Shown here: piece after piece, positions 34,828-45,591 of the stretch
Numbering within the stretch: the stretch's first letter is position 1
Layout of the letters: each line of letters opens with the position of its first letter
Assembly (NCBI RefSeq): GCF_000735195.1
Contig: NZ_JPIM01000010.1
Location: forward strand, 1 to 64,000
DNA length: 64,000 bases
From: Chloroflexus sp. MS-G
GTDB taxonomy: Bacteria > Chloroflexota > Chloroflexia > Chloroflexales > Chloroflexaceae
Reading direction: 5' to 3'
Notes under the pieces: generated by a model
What the model was told of the DNA's origin: nothing
What the model saw: only the letters and a program-made list of their open reading frames with translations
Databases searched by the model: none
Position numbers and translations under genes: made by a program

Positions 34828-37800
34828 CTAGCCTTCCACCTTTTCTAGTTCCTCTGACGGATTGCGGACACGGGCCAGATATGTTGTGCGCGGAATGGTG
34901 TTCAGGAATGCCAGCAAGCTGTAGTTGTGCCCTTCTGCTTTCCACTTCGCGACGCGGCTGTTTTTGTCATTAATGTCACCGAAGACAATTGCACCGGTCG
35001 GACAGGCCTGCTCACAGGCGGTCTGAATCTCGCCATCGTTAATCACGTATGATGACTGACCAGCCTGTACTGCCCGTCGCTTGGCAGCAATCCGTGCGCC
35101 GCTAATGCGTTGTACGCAGTAGGTACACTTCTCCATCACACCTCGGACGCGCACCGTCACATCTGGGTTGAACGCGAGCTTGAAGGTCTCGGTTGTCGTA
35201 TCGCTGTATTGCAGGAAGTTGAACCGCCGTACTTTGTACGGGCAGTTGTTCGAGCAATACTTCGTACCGACACAACGATTATACACCATATTGTTCAGAC
35301 CTTCGTAGTCGTGAACGGTGGCCGCAACCGGGCAAACGACCTCACATGGCGCTTTTTCGCACTGCATACAATTGACAGGCATCATGTAGATCGAAGGGTT
35401 ATCAAGATCCTCACCAGCAAAGTATCGATCAATGCGGATCCAGTGCATTTCGCGCCCGCGTGAGACCTGATCTTTGCCTACAACGGCGATATTATTTTCG
35501 GCCTGGCAGGCAACGACGCAGGCGTTGCAACCGATGCAGGCATTGAGGTTGATGGTCATACCCCAGGCATTCCGATCAGTGTAGTCATCGCCAGGTTGCA
35601 AAGAGATATAATTTGGCGACTCACGTCCATATTCCTCTTTATAGACCTCTTTGGCAATATATTTGGGGTCTTCCTTAAACTTCTTGAACTCGCCAACGCG
35701 ATAGATGTCGCGGCCTTCTAATGTCCAGTGATCCTGAGTACTTACCAGCAGATACATCCGACCGGTGTTAGTTACTCGTGCACCGGAACCAAACCATGGA
35801 CTATCACTGGTACGAATCGGGTAAACGTTAACGCCGACACGGTTGCCTACCCGTCCAGCATGAGTACGCCCATAACCGAGATTCAGTGTAATGGAATCTT
35901 CAGCATGACCGGGCAACAACCAGATAGGAATCTCAATGACCCCACCACGGTATTCAATACGGGCAATTGTACCGTTGACCTTCGAGAGCTGTTCGAGATA
36001 CCGCTGCCGCTCACGATCGTCTTCTTTACCGCCAACCAGGCGTTTTGCATCGAAAGGCAACCCCAAGAGCTTGATCGCTGTCCGCGGACTCATCAGTGCT
36101 GCATTGTCCCAAACCAGCTTCGTCAGGGGACGAGGCAGCTCTTGCAGCCAACCGTTATTTGCATAGAAGCCATCGAAAAGTGAGGGGTCAGGACGGAAGA
36201 CAATTTCAACCTCTGTATCAGGCTGCGGAATAGGAGCGGCGCGAATAGCCGCTTCATTGAGTTCAGGGGTAATGACCGGTGCAGCAGTATCAGCAATCAC
36301 ACCCTGAGCGAGTGCAATCTTCCAGTTCGTTTCGCCAATGCGCTCAACCCAGAACGTTCGCACCAGATCATAGCTGTCGGCATCCGGTTGACCGAGCATT
36401 GCTGCCAGCAGTTCGTTTGCCGTCTTCCCGCCGTAGAGTGGTTCAATCAGCGGCTGGATAATACTGGCCGTACCGTCAAAGGCGCGGGCATCACCCCAGC
36501 TCTCAAGCGGGTGAGCCTGTGGAATGTGCCAGGTGGCAAGAGCTGAGGTCTCATCGACAAACTGACTCAGGTGGATCGTCAATGGAACACCCGCCATACG
36601 GTTGGCAAAGCGCAGATCGCCAGGCGCATTGTAGACAGGGTTTCCACCGATGATAATTAACGTCTCAACGCGACCAGCGGCCATCTCACTAACCAACGCG
36701 ACCAGCTCTTCTGTCTGATTGGTCGGACGCGCTTCTACCGGTTCGTGATAGAACACCGTCTTACCGACATTGCCTAGTTCAGCGTTAATCAGATGAGCAA
36801 GGGCGTGAACGACGGCAGGCTGCTGTTCGCCAACGAGCACAACCGACTTCCCGCGATGCTCTTCCAGATCGCGGACGATGGCTTTCAAGAACTCTTCTGC
36901 CTTCGGACTGAGATTCGTTGGTGCGCCACCTACTCCTAGTTCGTGGGCTAGAGCACCCGTAAAGGCCGCAACAGCATCAGCACGCAAGGGTAAGCGATGA
37001 TCGGCAGCCGTACCGGTTGTGGATGGGCTGGCTTCAACCACGTACAACCGGTTCATTGTCTCACTACCCTTCCGCACCTTCCGGCCTTCGGCGAAAGCGC
37101 GTGCATACGGAATGAACCCCGGTCCGGGCGCCAGAAAATCGGCATCAAGACTGACAATGATCTGTGCTGCGGAAAGATCGTAGCGGGTCGTAATATCGCG
37201 ACCGAAAGCCAACCGTGCTCCGGCCACAACATTATCGCGATTGATCGGCTCGTACTGATACCAGCGCGCTTGTGGGTACGCTTGTAAAAACTGCGCAATC
37301 TGCGCTGCCAGCGACGGCGATGTTACAGTTGTCGTCAATAAGCGCACACCGGCGCCTTGCGTTGCGCGAGCAGCGGTCAGCGCATTTTCCAGGGTAGTGG
37401 TAAACTCAGCCCATGTACTCGGCACACCCTGTCGCAACACTGTTGTCGAGCGATCAGGGTCGTACATCGTCAAAATCTCAGCCTGAGCAAAAAGATCGGT
37501 GCTTCCTAGGCTGGCCGGATGACGAGGGTTACCTTCGACTTTCGTTGGACGGCCTTCGTTCGACCGCACCAGCACGCCAGTACCGTACCCACCGAGGGTC
37601 AGGGTTGAGGCAAAATACTGTGGCACACCAGGGATCCGACCTTCCGGCTGGCGATCAAATGGGGCAATGTACTCGCGTGGCTGATAGGTGCATGCAGTGA
37701 CGCCAGCCAGAGCCAGTGAGGCTCCCATTAGCTTCAAAAAGGTGCGCCGACTGATCCCATCGCCCAACTCACTCGCACCACTCGGAAATTCGCGTTCTAC

Positions 37801-37917
37801 CAGCTCGCGGAAAGCTGGTGAGTCGGCTAACTGATCGAGCGAACGCCAGAATTGTGGTCCACGGGCGTCGCGCAACTGGGCGCGAATCGCTTCGAGATCG
37901 GATTGTTGCTGTGTCAT
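34828..37917 (-). CDS. actB: alternative complex III subunit ActB (molybdopterin-like + Fe-S protein)
   Basis: 1029 residues from ATG 37917; a GTG at 37929 is in frame but has no better signal. A Tat-type motif SRRTFLK (56-62) is followed by a hydrophobic stretch and Cys76 in VTACTY, so the protein is probably exported folded and lipidated. The first ~700 residues resemble the molybdopterin-oxidoreductase fold, which in ActB holds no molybdenum cofactor. The C-terminal ferredoxin-like part has four Cys clusters: CIGCNACVVACQ, CMQCEKAPCEVVCP, CVGTKYCSNNCP and CTYCVQ...CEQACP, fitting three [4Fe-4S] and one [3Fe-4S]. It is a fusion of what are two subunits in related oxidoreductases. Confidence 0.95.
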   Translation of the reverse strand: MTQQQSDLEAIRAQLRDARGPQFWRSLDQLADSPAFRELVEREFPSGASELGDGISRRTFLKLMGASLALAGVTACTYQPREYIAPFDRQPEGRIPGVPQYFASTLTLGGYGTGVLVRSNEGRPTKVEGNPRHPASLGSTDLFAQAEILTMYDPDRSTTVLRQGVPSTWAEFTTTLENALTAARATQGAGVRLLTTTVTSPSLAAQIAQFLQAYPQARWYQYEPINRDNVVAGARLAFGRDITTRYDLSAAQIIVSLDADFLAPGPGFIPYARAFAEGRKVRKGSETMNRLYVVEASPSTTGTAADHRLPLRADAVAAFTGALAHELGVGGAPTNLSPKAEEFLKAIVRDLEEHRGKSVVLVGEQQPAVVHALAHLINAELGNVGKTVFYHEPVEARPTNQTEELVALVSEMAAGRVETLIIIGGNPVYNAPGDLRFANRMAGVPLTIHLSQFVDETSALATWHIPQAHPLESWGDARAFDGTASIIQPLIEPLYGGKTANELLAAMLGQPDADSYDLVRTFWVERIGETNWKIALAQGVIADTAAPVITPELNEAAIRAAPIPQPDTEVEIVFRPDPSLFDGFYANNGWLQELPRPLTKLVWDNAALMSPRTAIKLLGLPFDAKRLVGGKEDDRERQRYLEQLSKVNGTIARIEYRGGVIEIPIWLLPGHAEDSITLNLGYGRTHAGRVGNRVGVNVYPIRTSDSPWFGSGARVTNTGRMYLLVSTQDHWTLEGRDIYRVGEFKKFKEDPKYIAKEVYKEEYGRESPNYISLQPGDDYTDRNAWGMTINLNACIGCNACVVACQAENNIAVVGKDQVSRGREMHWIRIDRYFAGEDLDNPSIYMMPVNCMQCEKAPCEVVCPVAATVHDYEGLNNMVYNRCVGTKYCSNNCPYKVRRFNFLQYSDTTTETFKLAFNPDVTVRVRGVMEKCTYCVQRISGARIAAKRRAVQAGQSSYVINDGEIQTACEQACPTGAIVFGDINDKNSRVAKWKAEGHNYSLLAFLNTIPRTTYLARVRNPSEELEKVEG

Positions 37918-37984
37918 GGTTTCTACCACCGTTGATAACGCTTCCCAAGAGGCACGCAGGTTTCACCAAACTGATTTAGGCGAA

Positions 37985-38644
37985 TTAGCGATGGCACACA
38001 TAACAGTTCGTTAGCTGTTCTGGCGGCATAATGCCGTATTCTTCCACTAATTGTCGACCGATCTCCAATTGGTTCGCCGGTGGTACATAGTCCATGTTGT
38101 AGACTTCTTCACGTGGGCGAACATACAGCTTAGGATTTCGGTGGCAGTTTAGACACCAGCCCATATAGAGAGCCTGTTGCTGCCAGACCACCGGCATGTT
38201 ATTGACCTGACCGTGGCACGTTGAACAGCCAATCCCTTTGTTGACGTGGATTGAGTGGTTGAAATACACAAAATTAGGCAGGTCATACACCTTTACCCAC
38301 TCGATCGGCTTACCGGTGGCGTAACTCTCGCGCACCTTTTCAAGCAGTGGGCTATAGGTCTTGATTTGGGAATGGCAGGTCATGCAGGTTTCAGTTGCCG
38401 GAATGTTGGCAAAGTACGACTGATCGACTGACGTATGGCAGTAACGACAGTCTATGCCAATCACATTTACGTGTAGTTGGTGGCTAAACGCCACTGGCTG
38501 CTCAATCGCGACATTAACCTGTCGGAAGTAGTTCGACCGGAAGTAGACACCGAGAATGAGAATCCCTTCAACGACGAGCAAGACGAGCGCAAAGATGCTC
38601 AAACGAGCCAGCAGGTTGGCGTTACGGGGAAAAATCTGTGCCAT
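37985..38644 (-). CDS. actA: alternative complex III subunit ActA, pentahaem cytochrome c
   Basis: 219 residues. One N-terminal membrane anchor (~12-35). Five CxxCH motifs: 66-70, 87-91, 140-144, 164-168 and 214-218, the last ending one residue before the C-terminus. This is the known pentahaem subunit of Chloroflexus alternative complex III. It is first in the act operon, 67 bases before actB. Extra histidines (HSIHVNKG, FSHQLHVN) probably serve as distal haem ligands. Confidence 0.95.
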   Translation of the reverse strand: MAQIFPRNANLLARLSIFALVLLVVEGILILGVYFRSNYFRQVNVAIEQPVAFSHQLHVNVIGIDCRYCHTSVDQSYFANIPATETCMTCHSQIKTYSPLLEKVRESYATGKPIEWVKVYDLPNFVYFNHSIHVNKGIGCSTCHGQVNNMPVVWQQQALYMGWCLNCHRNPKLYVRPREEVYNMDYVPPANQLEIGRQLVEEYGIMPPEQLTNCYVCHR

Positions 38645-39302
38645 GTTGCATTACCCTATCCAGGAAGCGAACTGCACGATGTCACCTAATCGGTATTATA
38701 GAACCGTTTTGCTTTTGCGTCAAATACCAGGACGCAAGTTCCTCTACTTTTGCCGTACAGGATGCCAAAAACGCGAAATAGATAGCGTGGTTTAAGTGAC
38801 AGGTTTTTGCATATTTTGCATAACCCCTCATTCTAGTCACGTTGTCACATTGCCGCCTGGGTCACAGGTTTACCTGTGGCGATCACCTTCTTTTCTAATC
38901 ATATCACAATTTTTTGTGCAATGAGCGTGCAATCTTGTGACAAATAGTGCAAGGAAATGTTCTTTCTGGTCTTTGCGTGACAACTCCATCTCGGTAGAAG
39001 CGGACCTCCTTACGCGGGTGTAGAGGTTTTTTTAGAGCTTGTACTCGACGAGTGACTGACTCCTCGCACTTTCACCCCTCCTGCTCTTCTCTCACAGCGG
39101 AAGGAAGAGGGAGCATGCGCAATCATTGCCTCCAACGGACGAGAAAGCGAGGCGAGCCCTCCCGCAAGGCTAGAGGAAGGGAGAGCAAGCGACAGGTTGA
39201 AGAGCCATTCCCTGACTTACGGCTCTTCGTATCTTGCTGCGGCCGGCCGATAAATTATGGTATAGTGTGCAACAATGAGATGCGTAGCACGGAGGACGTG
39301 CG
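38645..39302. other. divergent regulatory region between actA and ychF
   Basis: 658 bases with no gene. Three direct copies of GTGCAA start at 38916, 38927 and 38947, spaced 11 and 20 bases, so they face one side of the helix. TTGCAT occurs twice at 38807 and 38816. For ychF a weak promoter TTGCTG (39234-39239), 16 bases, TATGGT (39256-39261) can be drawn. 39050-39170 contains a degraded ctcttctctcaca/gaagagggag repeat context. Confidence 0.5.
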
Positions 39303-40385
39303 ATGAAAATAGCAATTATCGGTCTGCCAAATAGTGGCAAAACGACAGTTTTCAATGCCTTGACGCGAGGTCACGCCGAGACTGCGGCCTATTCTTCAGG
39401 TCAGCTAGAACCAAACCTGGCAACAGTGAAGGTGCCTGATCCGCGGTTAGAAGTATTGGCAAAGATGTTTAAGCCGCGGAAAATTACGTATGCTGATGTC
39501 CAATATGTCGATATTGGCGGTTTGAGTGGAAGCGGGCGGGCTGGTGGTGGGTTACCGCCGGTATTGCTTAATTATATTGCTTCGGCTGACGCTCTCCTAC
39601 ATGTTGTGCGCGCTTTTGATGATCCGACAGTGCCGCATCCAAATGGTTCAATTGATCCACAGCGTGATATTGCGGCTGTCGATCTTGAATTGGCTTTTTC
39701 CGATTTGGGCATTATCGAACGACGCCTGAACCGACTGAATGCTGAGATTCCCAAATTACCGGCAAAAGAGAAGGAGTTGCGTACTGCCGAACGAGACCTG
39801 TTGCAGCGGTTACGTGAAGCGCTCGAAGCAGAAACGCCAATTCGGGCGCTTGAATTAACCGAAGACGAAGCGCGGATGATCCGTGGGTATCAGTTTCTCA
39901 CGGCCAAGCCGATGCTGATTGCGCCCAATATCGGGGAAGCCGACATTGCCCATCCACCGCAGATTGCCTATCCTCACCCGCGTAGTGCTGTCGAGCCGTT
40001 GTGCGGTAAAATCGAGGCTGAGTTAGCCCAGCTTGATGATACCGAAGCACGGGTGTTCATGGATGATCTGGGGATCACGGCGCCGGCCCGTGACCGGGTG
40101 ATTGCTGCAAGTTATGCGTTGCTTGGACTGGTCAGTTTTCTCACTGCCGGGCCTGATGAAGTACGCGCCTGGCCTGTTCCACGAGGAACGCCAGCCGTAG
40201 AGGCAGCAGGCGTGATCCATTCTGATATTCAACGCGGATTTATTCGGGCCGAAATTGTGGCGTACAGCGATCTGATTGCTGCTGGCGGCATGAACGAGGC
40301 AAAAAAAGCCGGTCTGGTTCGGATGGAAGGCAAGCAGTACATTATTCAAGATGGAGACATCTGCCATTTCCTCTTCAATGTCTGA
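39303..40385 (+). CDS. ychF: ribosome-binding ATPase YchF (Obg-like)
   Basis: 360 residues, ATG with ggagg ahead. Walker A GLPNSGKTTVFNAL (7-20); switch II region VDIGGL; QFLTAKPMLIAPNIGE occupies the place of the nucleotide-specificity NxxE segment. A coiled-coil middle and C-terminal TGS domain (FIRAEIVAYSDLI) ending DGDICHFLFNV complete the family pattern. P-loop protein that prefers ATP and binds ribosomes. The downstream glycerate kinase start overlaps its stop codon. Confidence 0.94.
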   Translation: MKIAIIGLPNSGKTTVFNALTRGHAETAAYSSGQLEPNLATVKVPDPRLEVLAKMFKPRKITYADVQYVDIGGLSGSGRAGGGLPPVLLNYIASADALLHVVRAFDDPTVPHPNGSIDPQRDIAAVDLELAFSDLGIIERRLNRLNAEIPKLPAKEKELRTAERDLLQRLREALEAETPIRALELTEDEARMIRGYQFLTAKPMLIAPNIGEADIAHPPQIAYPHPRSAVEPLCGKIEAELAQLDDTEARVFMDDLGITAPARDRVIAASYALLGLVSFLTAGPDEVRAWPVPRGTPAVEAAGVIHSDIQRGFIRAEIVAYSDLIAAGGMNEAKKAGLVRMEGKQYIIQDGDICHFLFNV

Positions 40386-41742
40386 ACGATTGTGGACGGC
40401 GTCGCTGCGTTCTGCGCCATGGGGTGCGGCAGTTACCCACATGATGGCAGCAGCATTGGCAGCGGTTGATCCGGCCCAGGCAACCATTGCCACGCTCCGT
40501 CGCGAGGGTGAGTGGTTGCTGGTTGGTGAGCGGCGTTACGACCTGCGAGCGTTCGACCGGGTCTGGCTGGTTGGCGCGGGTAAGGCAGGTTCGGCAATGG
40601 CGCAGGCGGCAGCACAGGTGTTGGGGGATCGACTGAGCGGCGGGATTGTAGTGGTGAAGGACGATGGTGCCCCGCTACCGGAGATTCCCGGTGTTACCCT
40701 GATGCGCGCTGCACATCCAACACCCGATGAACGGAGCGTGCTTGCCGGTCAACGCATTGCAACGCTGCTGGCTCAGGCATCCGAACGCGATCTGGTGGTG
40801 GCGCTGATTTCAGGGGGTGGATCGGCATTGCTCAATCTGCCGGTGACAGGGGTAACACTGGCCGATATTCAGCAGCTTACCACCGAATTGCTCGCCTGTG
40901 GAGCGCCAATCGGCGCGATCAACACGATCCGGAAACATCTCGATCAGATCAAGGGTGGCGGATTGGTACGAATGGCAGCGCCGGCGACTCTCGTCACTCT
41001 GATCCTCTCCGATGTGGTTGGTAGTCCGTTGGAAGTCATTGCCTCCGGGCCGACGGTCGCCGATCCGACGACGTTTGCCGAAGCGCTGGCCGTGATCGAA
41101 CGATACGAATTGCGTAACCGCTGCCCACCGGCTATTTTGGCTTATCTCGCGGCGGGTGCACGCGGCGACCACCCTGAAACCCTCAAACCGAACGATCCCC
41201 TCTTAAGCAAGGTTCAGAACGTCTTGATCGGCAGTAATGCTCAGGCCGCACAGGCAGCGCTAGCAGCAGCACAGACGGCTGGATTTCATACGATGATCTT
41301 GACAACCTTTTTAGAGGGAGAAGCCCGTGAGGTTGGTCAGGTGCTGTCGGCAATTGCTCGCGAGATTGTAACGTCTCATCAACCACTACCTGCCCCAGCA
41401 TGTCTTATTGCCGGTGGCGAAACGACAGTAACGCTGCGCGGAACAGGGCGAGGTGGGCGTAACCAAGAGTTAGCGCTGAGTGCAGCAATTGCGCTAGATG
41501 GACTTGAGCATGCGGCAGTGATCGCGCTGGCAACTGATGGTGGTGATGGGCCAACCGATGCTGCTGGGGCAGTGGCAACCGGGGCAACGGTGAGACGCGC
41601 CAGAGCGTTAGGGTATGACCCGGTTGATCATTTGCGGCGAAACGATGCCTATCCCTTTTTTGCGGCATTAGATGACTTGCTCCGTCCTGGCCCAACTGGT
41701 ACGAACGTAAACGATCTCGTGTTTATTGTTGTCGGTTGTTGA
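40378..41742 (+). CDS. glycerate 2-kinase (MOFRL/GckA family)
   Basis: 454 residues from ATG 40378, which overlaps the ychF stop as ATGTCTGA and suggests translational coupling; an ATG at 40351 is also in frame. LVGAGKAGSAMAQAA, VALISGGGSALLNLP and the C-terminal MOFRL segment GRGGRNQELALSAAIAL with ATDGGDGPTDAAGA identify the family. It phosphorylates glycerate to 2-phosphoglycerate with ATP, feeding glycolate/glyoxylate or serine-derived carbon into central metabolism. A role in the glyoxylate side of the 3-hydroxypropionate bi-cycle is possible but unproven. Confidence 0.9.
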   Translation: MSERLWTASLRSAPWGAAVTHMMAAALAAVDPAQATIATLRREGEWLLVGERRYDLRAFDRVWLVGAGKAGSAMAQAAAQVLGDRLSGGIVVVKDDGAPLPEIPGVTLMRAAHPTPDERSVLAGQRIATLLAQASERDLVVALISGGGSALLNLPVTGVTLADIQQLTTELLACGAPIGAINTIRKHLDQIKGGGLVRMAAPATLVTLILSDVVGSPLEVIASGPTVADPTTFAEALAVIERYELRNRCPPAILAYLAAGARGDHPETLKPNDPLLSKVQNVLIGSNAQAAQAALAAAQTAGFHTMILTTFLEGEAREVGQVLSAIAREIVTSHQPLPAPACLIAGGETTVTLRGTGRGGRNQELALSAAIALDGLEHAAVIALATDGGDGPTDAAGAVATGATVRRARALGYDPVDHLRRNDAYPFFAALDDLLRPGPTGTNVNDLVFIVVGC

Positions 41743-41857
41743 CCATTGAAAACGAGAACCATCGTCGGTTACAACTTGGTGTAATCTGACAGAGCTTTTG
41801 TTCCGCAGCGAGAAGTTGCCCAATCCCCGTTGTCGAGCCTTATACGCACGTCGTGCC

Positions 41858-41878
41858 GGGCGGGTCGGGCACCCGCCC
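41858..41878. repeat. dispersed palindrome GGGCGGGT-cgggc-ACCCGCCC
   Basis: Perfect 8-bp arms between convergent genes; same family as 13674-13694 and 53657-53682. May double as a terminator. Confidence 0.55.
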
Positions 41879-41917
41879 CTACGATGCAACGATAAGTGCT
41901 CGACTATATTTATGCAC

Positions 41918-43087
41918 TCACAACTCAGCAAGTGCCTCTTCGACCGAAATGAGATAAGCCGGACCACCAATTGGAGCTGTGACCGTTTCTAATCCCAGAC
42001 CGAGATCAGTGACGGCAGTGATCACAGCGGGCACGTACTCACGTTCGGTTATGAAGACCACCGTCGGGCCAGTATCGGTACTGGCATAAACCGGTATCCC
42101 GCGTGCACGCAGATCGTTGCACAGCCGGAATAGAGTAATGTTTTCCGGTTCCCAGCCAATAATGCGCTGCTCGCGCGACCCCGACATCGTCACGCCATGG
42201 AGACGCATGCTATCGAGTTCGGCGAGTTGACCGATGGTTTTCCAATCGCCCCGTCGTACCGCACCAATACACTCACGGACTTCATCGCCACGCGCCAACA
42301 TCCAGGCGCGGAAGAAGATACTATGCGGCGCATCATGATGCGCCTGTTCGGTTTTCAAGCCGATCCGCGAATCGATAGGTACGGTGATTAACGCGATATT
42401 ATCAAGTTCGTGGTGCTGATCGAGGCGCACGGCGTAGCTTTCGGCAGGAGGAATGCCAGGATAGCTAAGCCAGAGTGCCAATCCGCCGGCAGCGCTACGA
42501 CAGCCGGAACCGGCTAGCAGGCGAGCCAGGGTGGAGAGAAAACGAGTATGACCGGCCAGTTCTGGGCCGAAGATCGCACCCACGGCGGCACAAGCTAGCG
42601 CTGCCGCTGCCGACGCACTGGTTCCCAGACCCTTACCGGCCACCCGCGTGCGTAGCACATTCCGCGAAACAACACGGGCATGGCTGGTGATACCGGCCAG
42701 TGATCGTACGGCATCGAGCACTGTTACTACCCGCTCAAGTTCACGTCCCTGGGCCGGAATACCGCCGATAACAGCACTATCAACCGGTAAGGCAGGATCG
42801 AACTCGACCAGAGTCGTTGTGTGGGCAGCAGCATTGTTAAGTGAGATCGATGGCAAAAAGGCAATACGCTGTGCCCAATCACTCAGCCCGTGATATTTGA
42901 GCACACCCTGCATTGGGTACGCACGGGCAGCAGCAACACCGCGTGGACGGGCCGGAGGGAGAGATGGTAGTGGTGGGGGGATGAGCTGATAGTGTTGCAA
43001 ATCGGCCAGGATGCGTTCGTGGGCCGACCGCATTGGGGCCACAAGATCGGCAAATTCTGGTGGAATGGTAGAGGTGTGCATAGACAC
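41918..43087 (-). CDS. phosphomevalonate decarboxylase (haloarchaeal/Chloroflexi type)
   Basis: 389 residues; GTG 43087 has agga 7 bases ahead, while ATG 43081 is an alternative. GHMP-kinase-fold protein of the diphosphomevalonate decarboxylase family: the ATP loop is GKGLGTSASAAAAL, and STDTGPTVVF replaces the family's FDAGPN. The region of the usual KYWGK motif reads GVLKYHGL (61-68), which recalls the GLVKYHG of haloarchaeal mevalonate-5-phosphate decarboxylases rather than diphosphomevalonate decarboxylase. In that alternative pathway mevalonate phosphate is decarboxylated to isopentenyl phosphate, then phosphorylated by isopentenyl phosphate kinase. About 55 extra N-terminal residues are present. 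Substrate choice is inferred, not proven. Confidence 0.78.
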   Translation of the reverse strand: MSMHTSTIPPEFADLVAPMRSAHERILADLQHYQLIPPPLPSLPPARPRGVAAARAYPMQGVLKYHGLSDWAQRIAFLPSISLNNAAAHTTTLVEFDPALPVDSAVIGGIPAQGRELERVVTVLDAVRSLAGITSHARVVSRNVLRTRVAGKGLGTSASAAAALACAAVGAIFGPELAGHTRFLSTLARLLAGSGCRSAAGGLALWLSYPGIPPAESYAVRLDQHHELDNIALITVPIDSRIGLKTEQAHHDAPHSIFFRAWMLARGDEVRECIGAVRRGDWKTIGQLAELDSMRLHGVTMSGSREQRIIGWEPENITLFRLCNDLRARGIPVYASTDTGPTVVFITEREYVPAVITAVTDLGLGLETVTAPIGGPAYLISVEEALAEL

Positions 43088-43204
43088 GAATGTTTCCTGT
43101 ACTGACGTTACACGAATGCTAAAGGCAAGTCAAAGATTCGCTCTGAGAGAGCAGTGTCCTGCCGAGTGCTACTTTTCTGCCAGTTGCTCATCGTTCGGCA
43201 TGTG

Positions 43205-43232
43205 CCCCTTCCTCTCGCACGAGAGGAAGGGG
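43205..43232. terminator. perfect hairpin between guaB and the decarboxylase gene
   Basis: Arms ccccttcctctc / gagaggaagggg (12 bp) with loop gcac, 34 bases past the guaB stop. Similar wording to the 'ccttcccc' intergenic repeats. Confidence 0.6.
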
Positions 43233-43266
43233 AAGAGCAGGTTGTGAGCAAATCCAGTCGATCTAC

Positions 43267-44769
<1,503 letters not shown>

Positions 44770-44773
44770 TTAC

Positions 44774-44801
44774 AAAAAACCCCCGCGGTCAGCGCAGGGG
44801 G
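44774..44801 (-). terminator. intrinsic terminator in the guaB leader (attenuator candidate)
   Basis: On the minus strand ccccctgcg-ctgac-cgcggggg followed directly by tttttt. It lies between the guaB promoter and the guaB ribosome-binding site, 25 bases before the ATG, so it can only act on guaB-directed transcripts. Confidence 0.85.
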
Positions 44802-44959
44802 ATGAATGACTGCTGCCTTAGAGCGACGTACAGAATAATCCATGTACAATTGAGGTCACGAGCGTCTTGCCCGCAGAGGCAAATGACATAACCAGCTCAG
44901 TGTACTAATGTTATGTGCATTGCTAGAGAACGATGGTCGCACCTTGTGCGTATCGTTCT
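44774..44959 (-). ncRNA. structured guaB leader RNA, putative cis-regulatory element
   Basis: From the predicted start near 44959 three helices precede the terminator. Helix 1 (44959-44927): AGAACGAT/ATCGTTCT enclosing CGCAC-aag-GTGCG. Helix 2 (44916-44886): ACATAAC/GTTATGT, extended by GCAATG/CATTTGC. Helix 3 (44847-44828): GTACA/TGTAC. The intrinsic terminator follows at 44801-44774. No match to purine, PRPP, ppGpp or T-box leaders was recognised. An independent small RNA ending at the terminator is the alternative. Confidence 0.6.
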
Positions 44960-44965
44960 GCGTGT

Positions 44966-44994
44966 ACTATACTCCGAGCTGCCTGCCTCGTCAA
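44966..44994 (-). promoter_or_regulatory. guaB promoter
   Basis: Minus strand TTGACG (44994-44989), 17-base spacer, TATAGT (44971-44966); near-consensus housekeeping promoter, ~210 bases before the guaB ATG. Confidence 0.8.
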
Positions 44995-45137
44995 ACATGG
45001 CGGAGAACGAGAGACAATTCACGGTATAAATTCGATAACAGACATCTTGCCCTGGGCGTGTAACTATTCTCGTTGTCATTGTAAGATGCTATGATTAATC
45101 GAGGAACGTGGTGCGTTATCACTAGAGGAGTGATCGT

Positions 45138-45575
45138 ATGGGCAAACGGATCGTGCGCAGTCTTGGTTTTGTTATCGCCAATGTTGTCGTGATGATCATT
45201 TTACATGGTAATTCACGACAATTTTGGCCAAAGATTCCTTATCTGAGTTTACGGAATGAGAGTACCGCAGAGCACACACGATTACTGTTCAACACGATGA
45301 TGGTTGTTACCATTGGGCAGGCCCTGATCGGTCAGTTACCACGTGAACGCTGGTTGCCACGTGGGATTGTACTGGCGGTGCTTCCGGCATTACTGCCAGC
45401 CTTGATCTTTTTAGGACGACGAGTGCTCCGCCTACAAGGTGATGCTGGCGAACGTTACAATCTCAGTCTGGTACCACTATTACCGATTGCCGCTTCAGTG
45501 CTGGAAGAAATACTTACCGCAAAGCTTAATCCACCTGCGGATGAACCACACGCAGATTACAGCCATCTCGTGTGA
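45138..45575 (+). CDS. small membrane protein of unknown function
   Basis: 145 residues, ATG with gaggag seven bases upstream. Two or three hydrophobic helices: ~8-22, ~48-64 and ~74-92. No recognised domain. C-terminal region is polar and acidic (PPADEPHADYSH). Divergent from guaB and convergent with the kinase gene, with 16 bases between stops. I do not recognise it; it is kept for its good ribosome-binding site and protein-like composition. Confidence 0.65.
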   Translation: MGKRIVRSLGFVIANVVVMIILHGNSRQFWPKIPYLSLRNESTAEHTRLLFNTMMVVTIGQALIGQLPRERWLPRGIVLAVLPALLPALIFLGRRVLRLQGDAGERYNLSLVPLLPIAASVLEEILTAKLNPPADEPHADYSHLV

Positions 45576-45591
45576 AGAGGAGTGTAACTAC

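Noticed and set aside
44774..44959. 6S RNA or T-box interpretation of the guaB leader
   Set aside because: The 5' and 3' ends do not pair into the long 6S rod, and no AGGGTGGNACCGCG T-box sequence is present.
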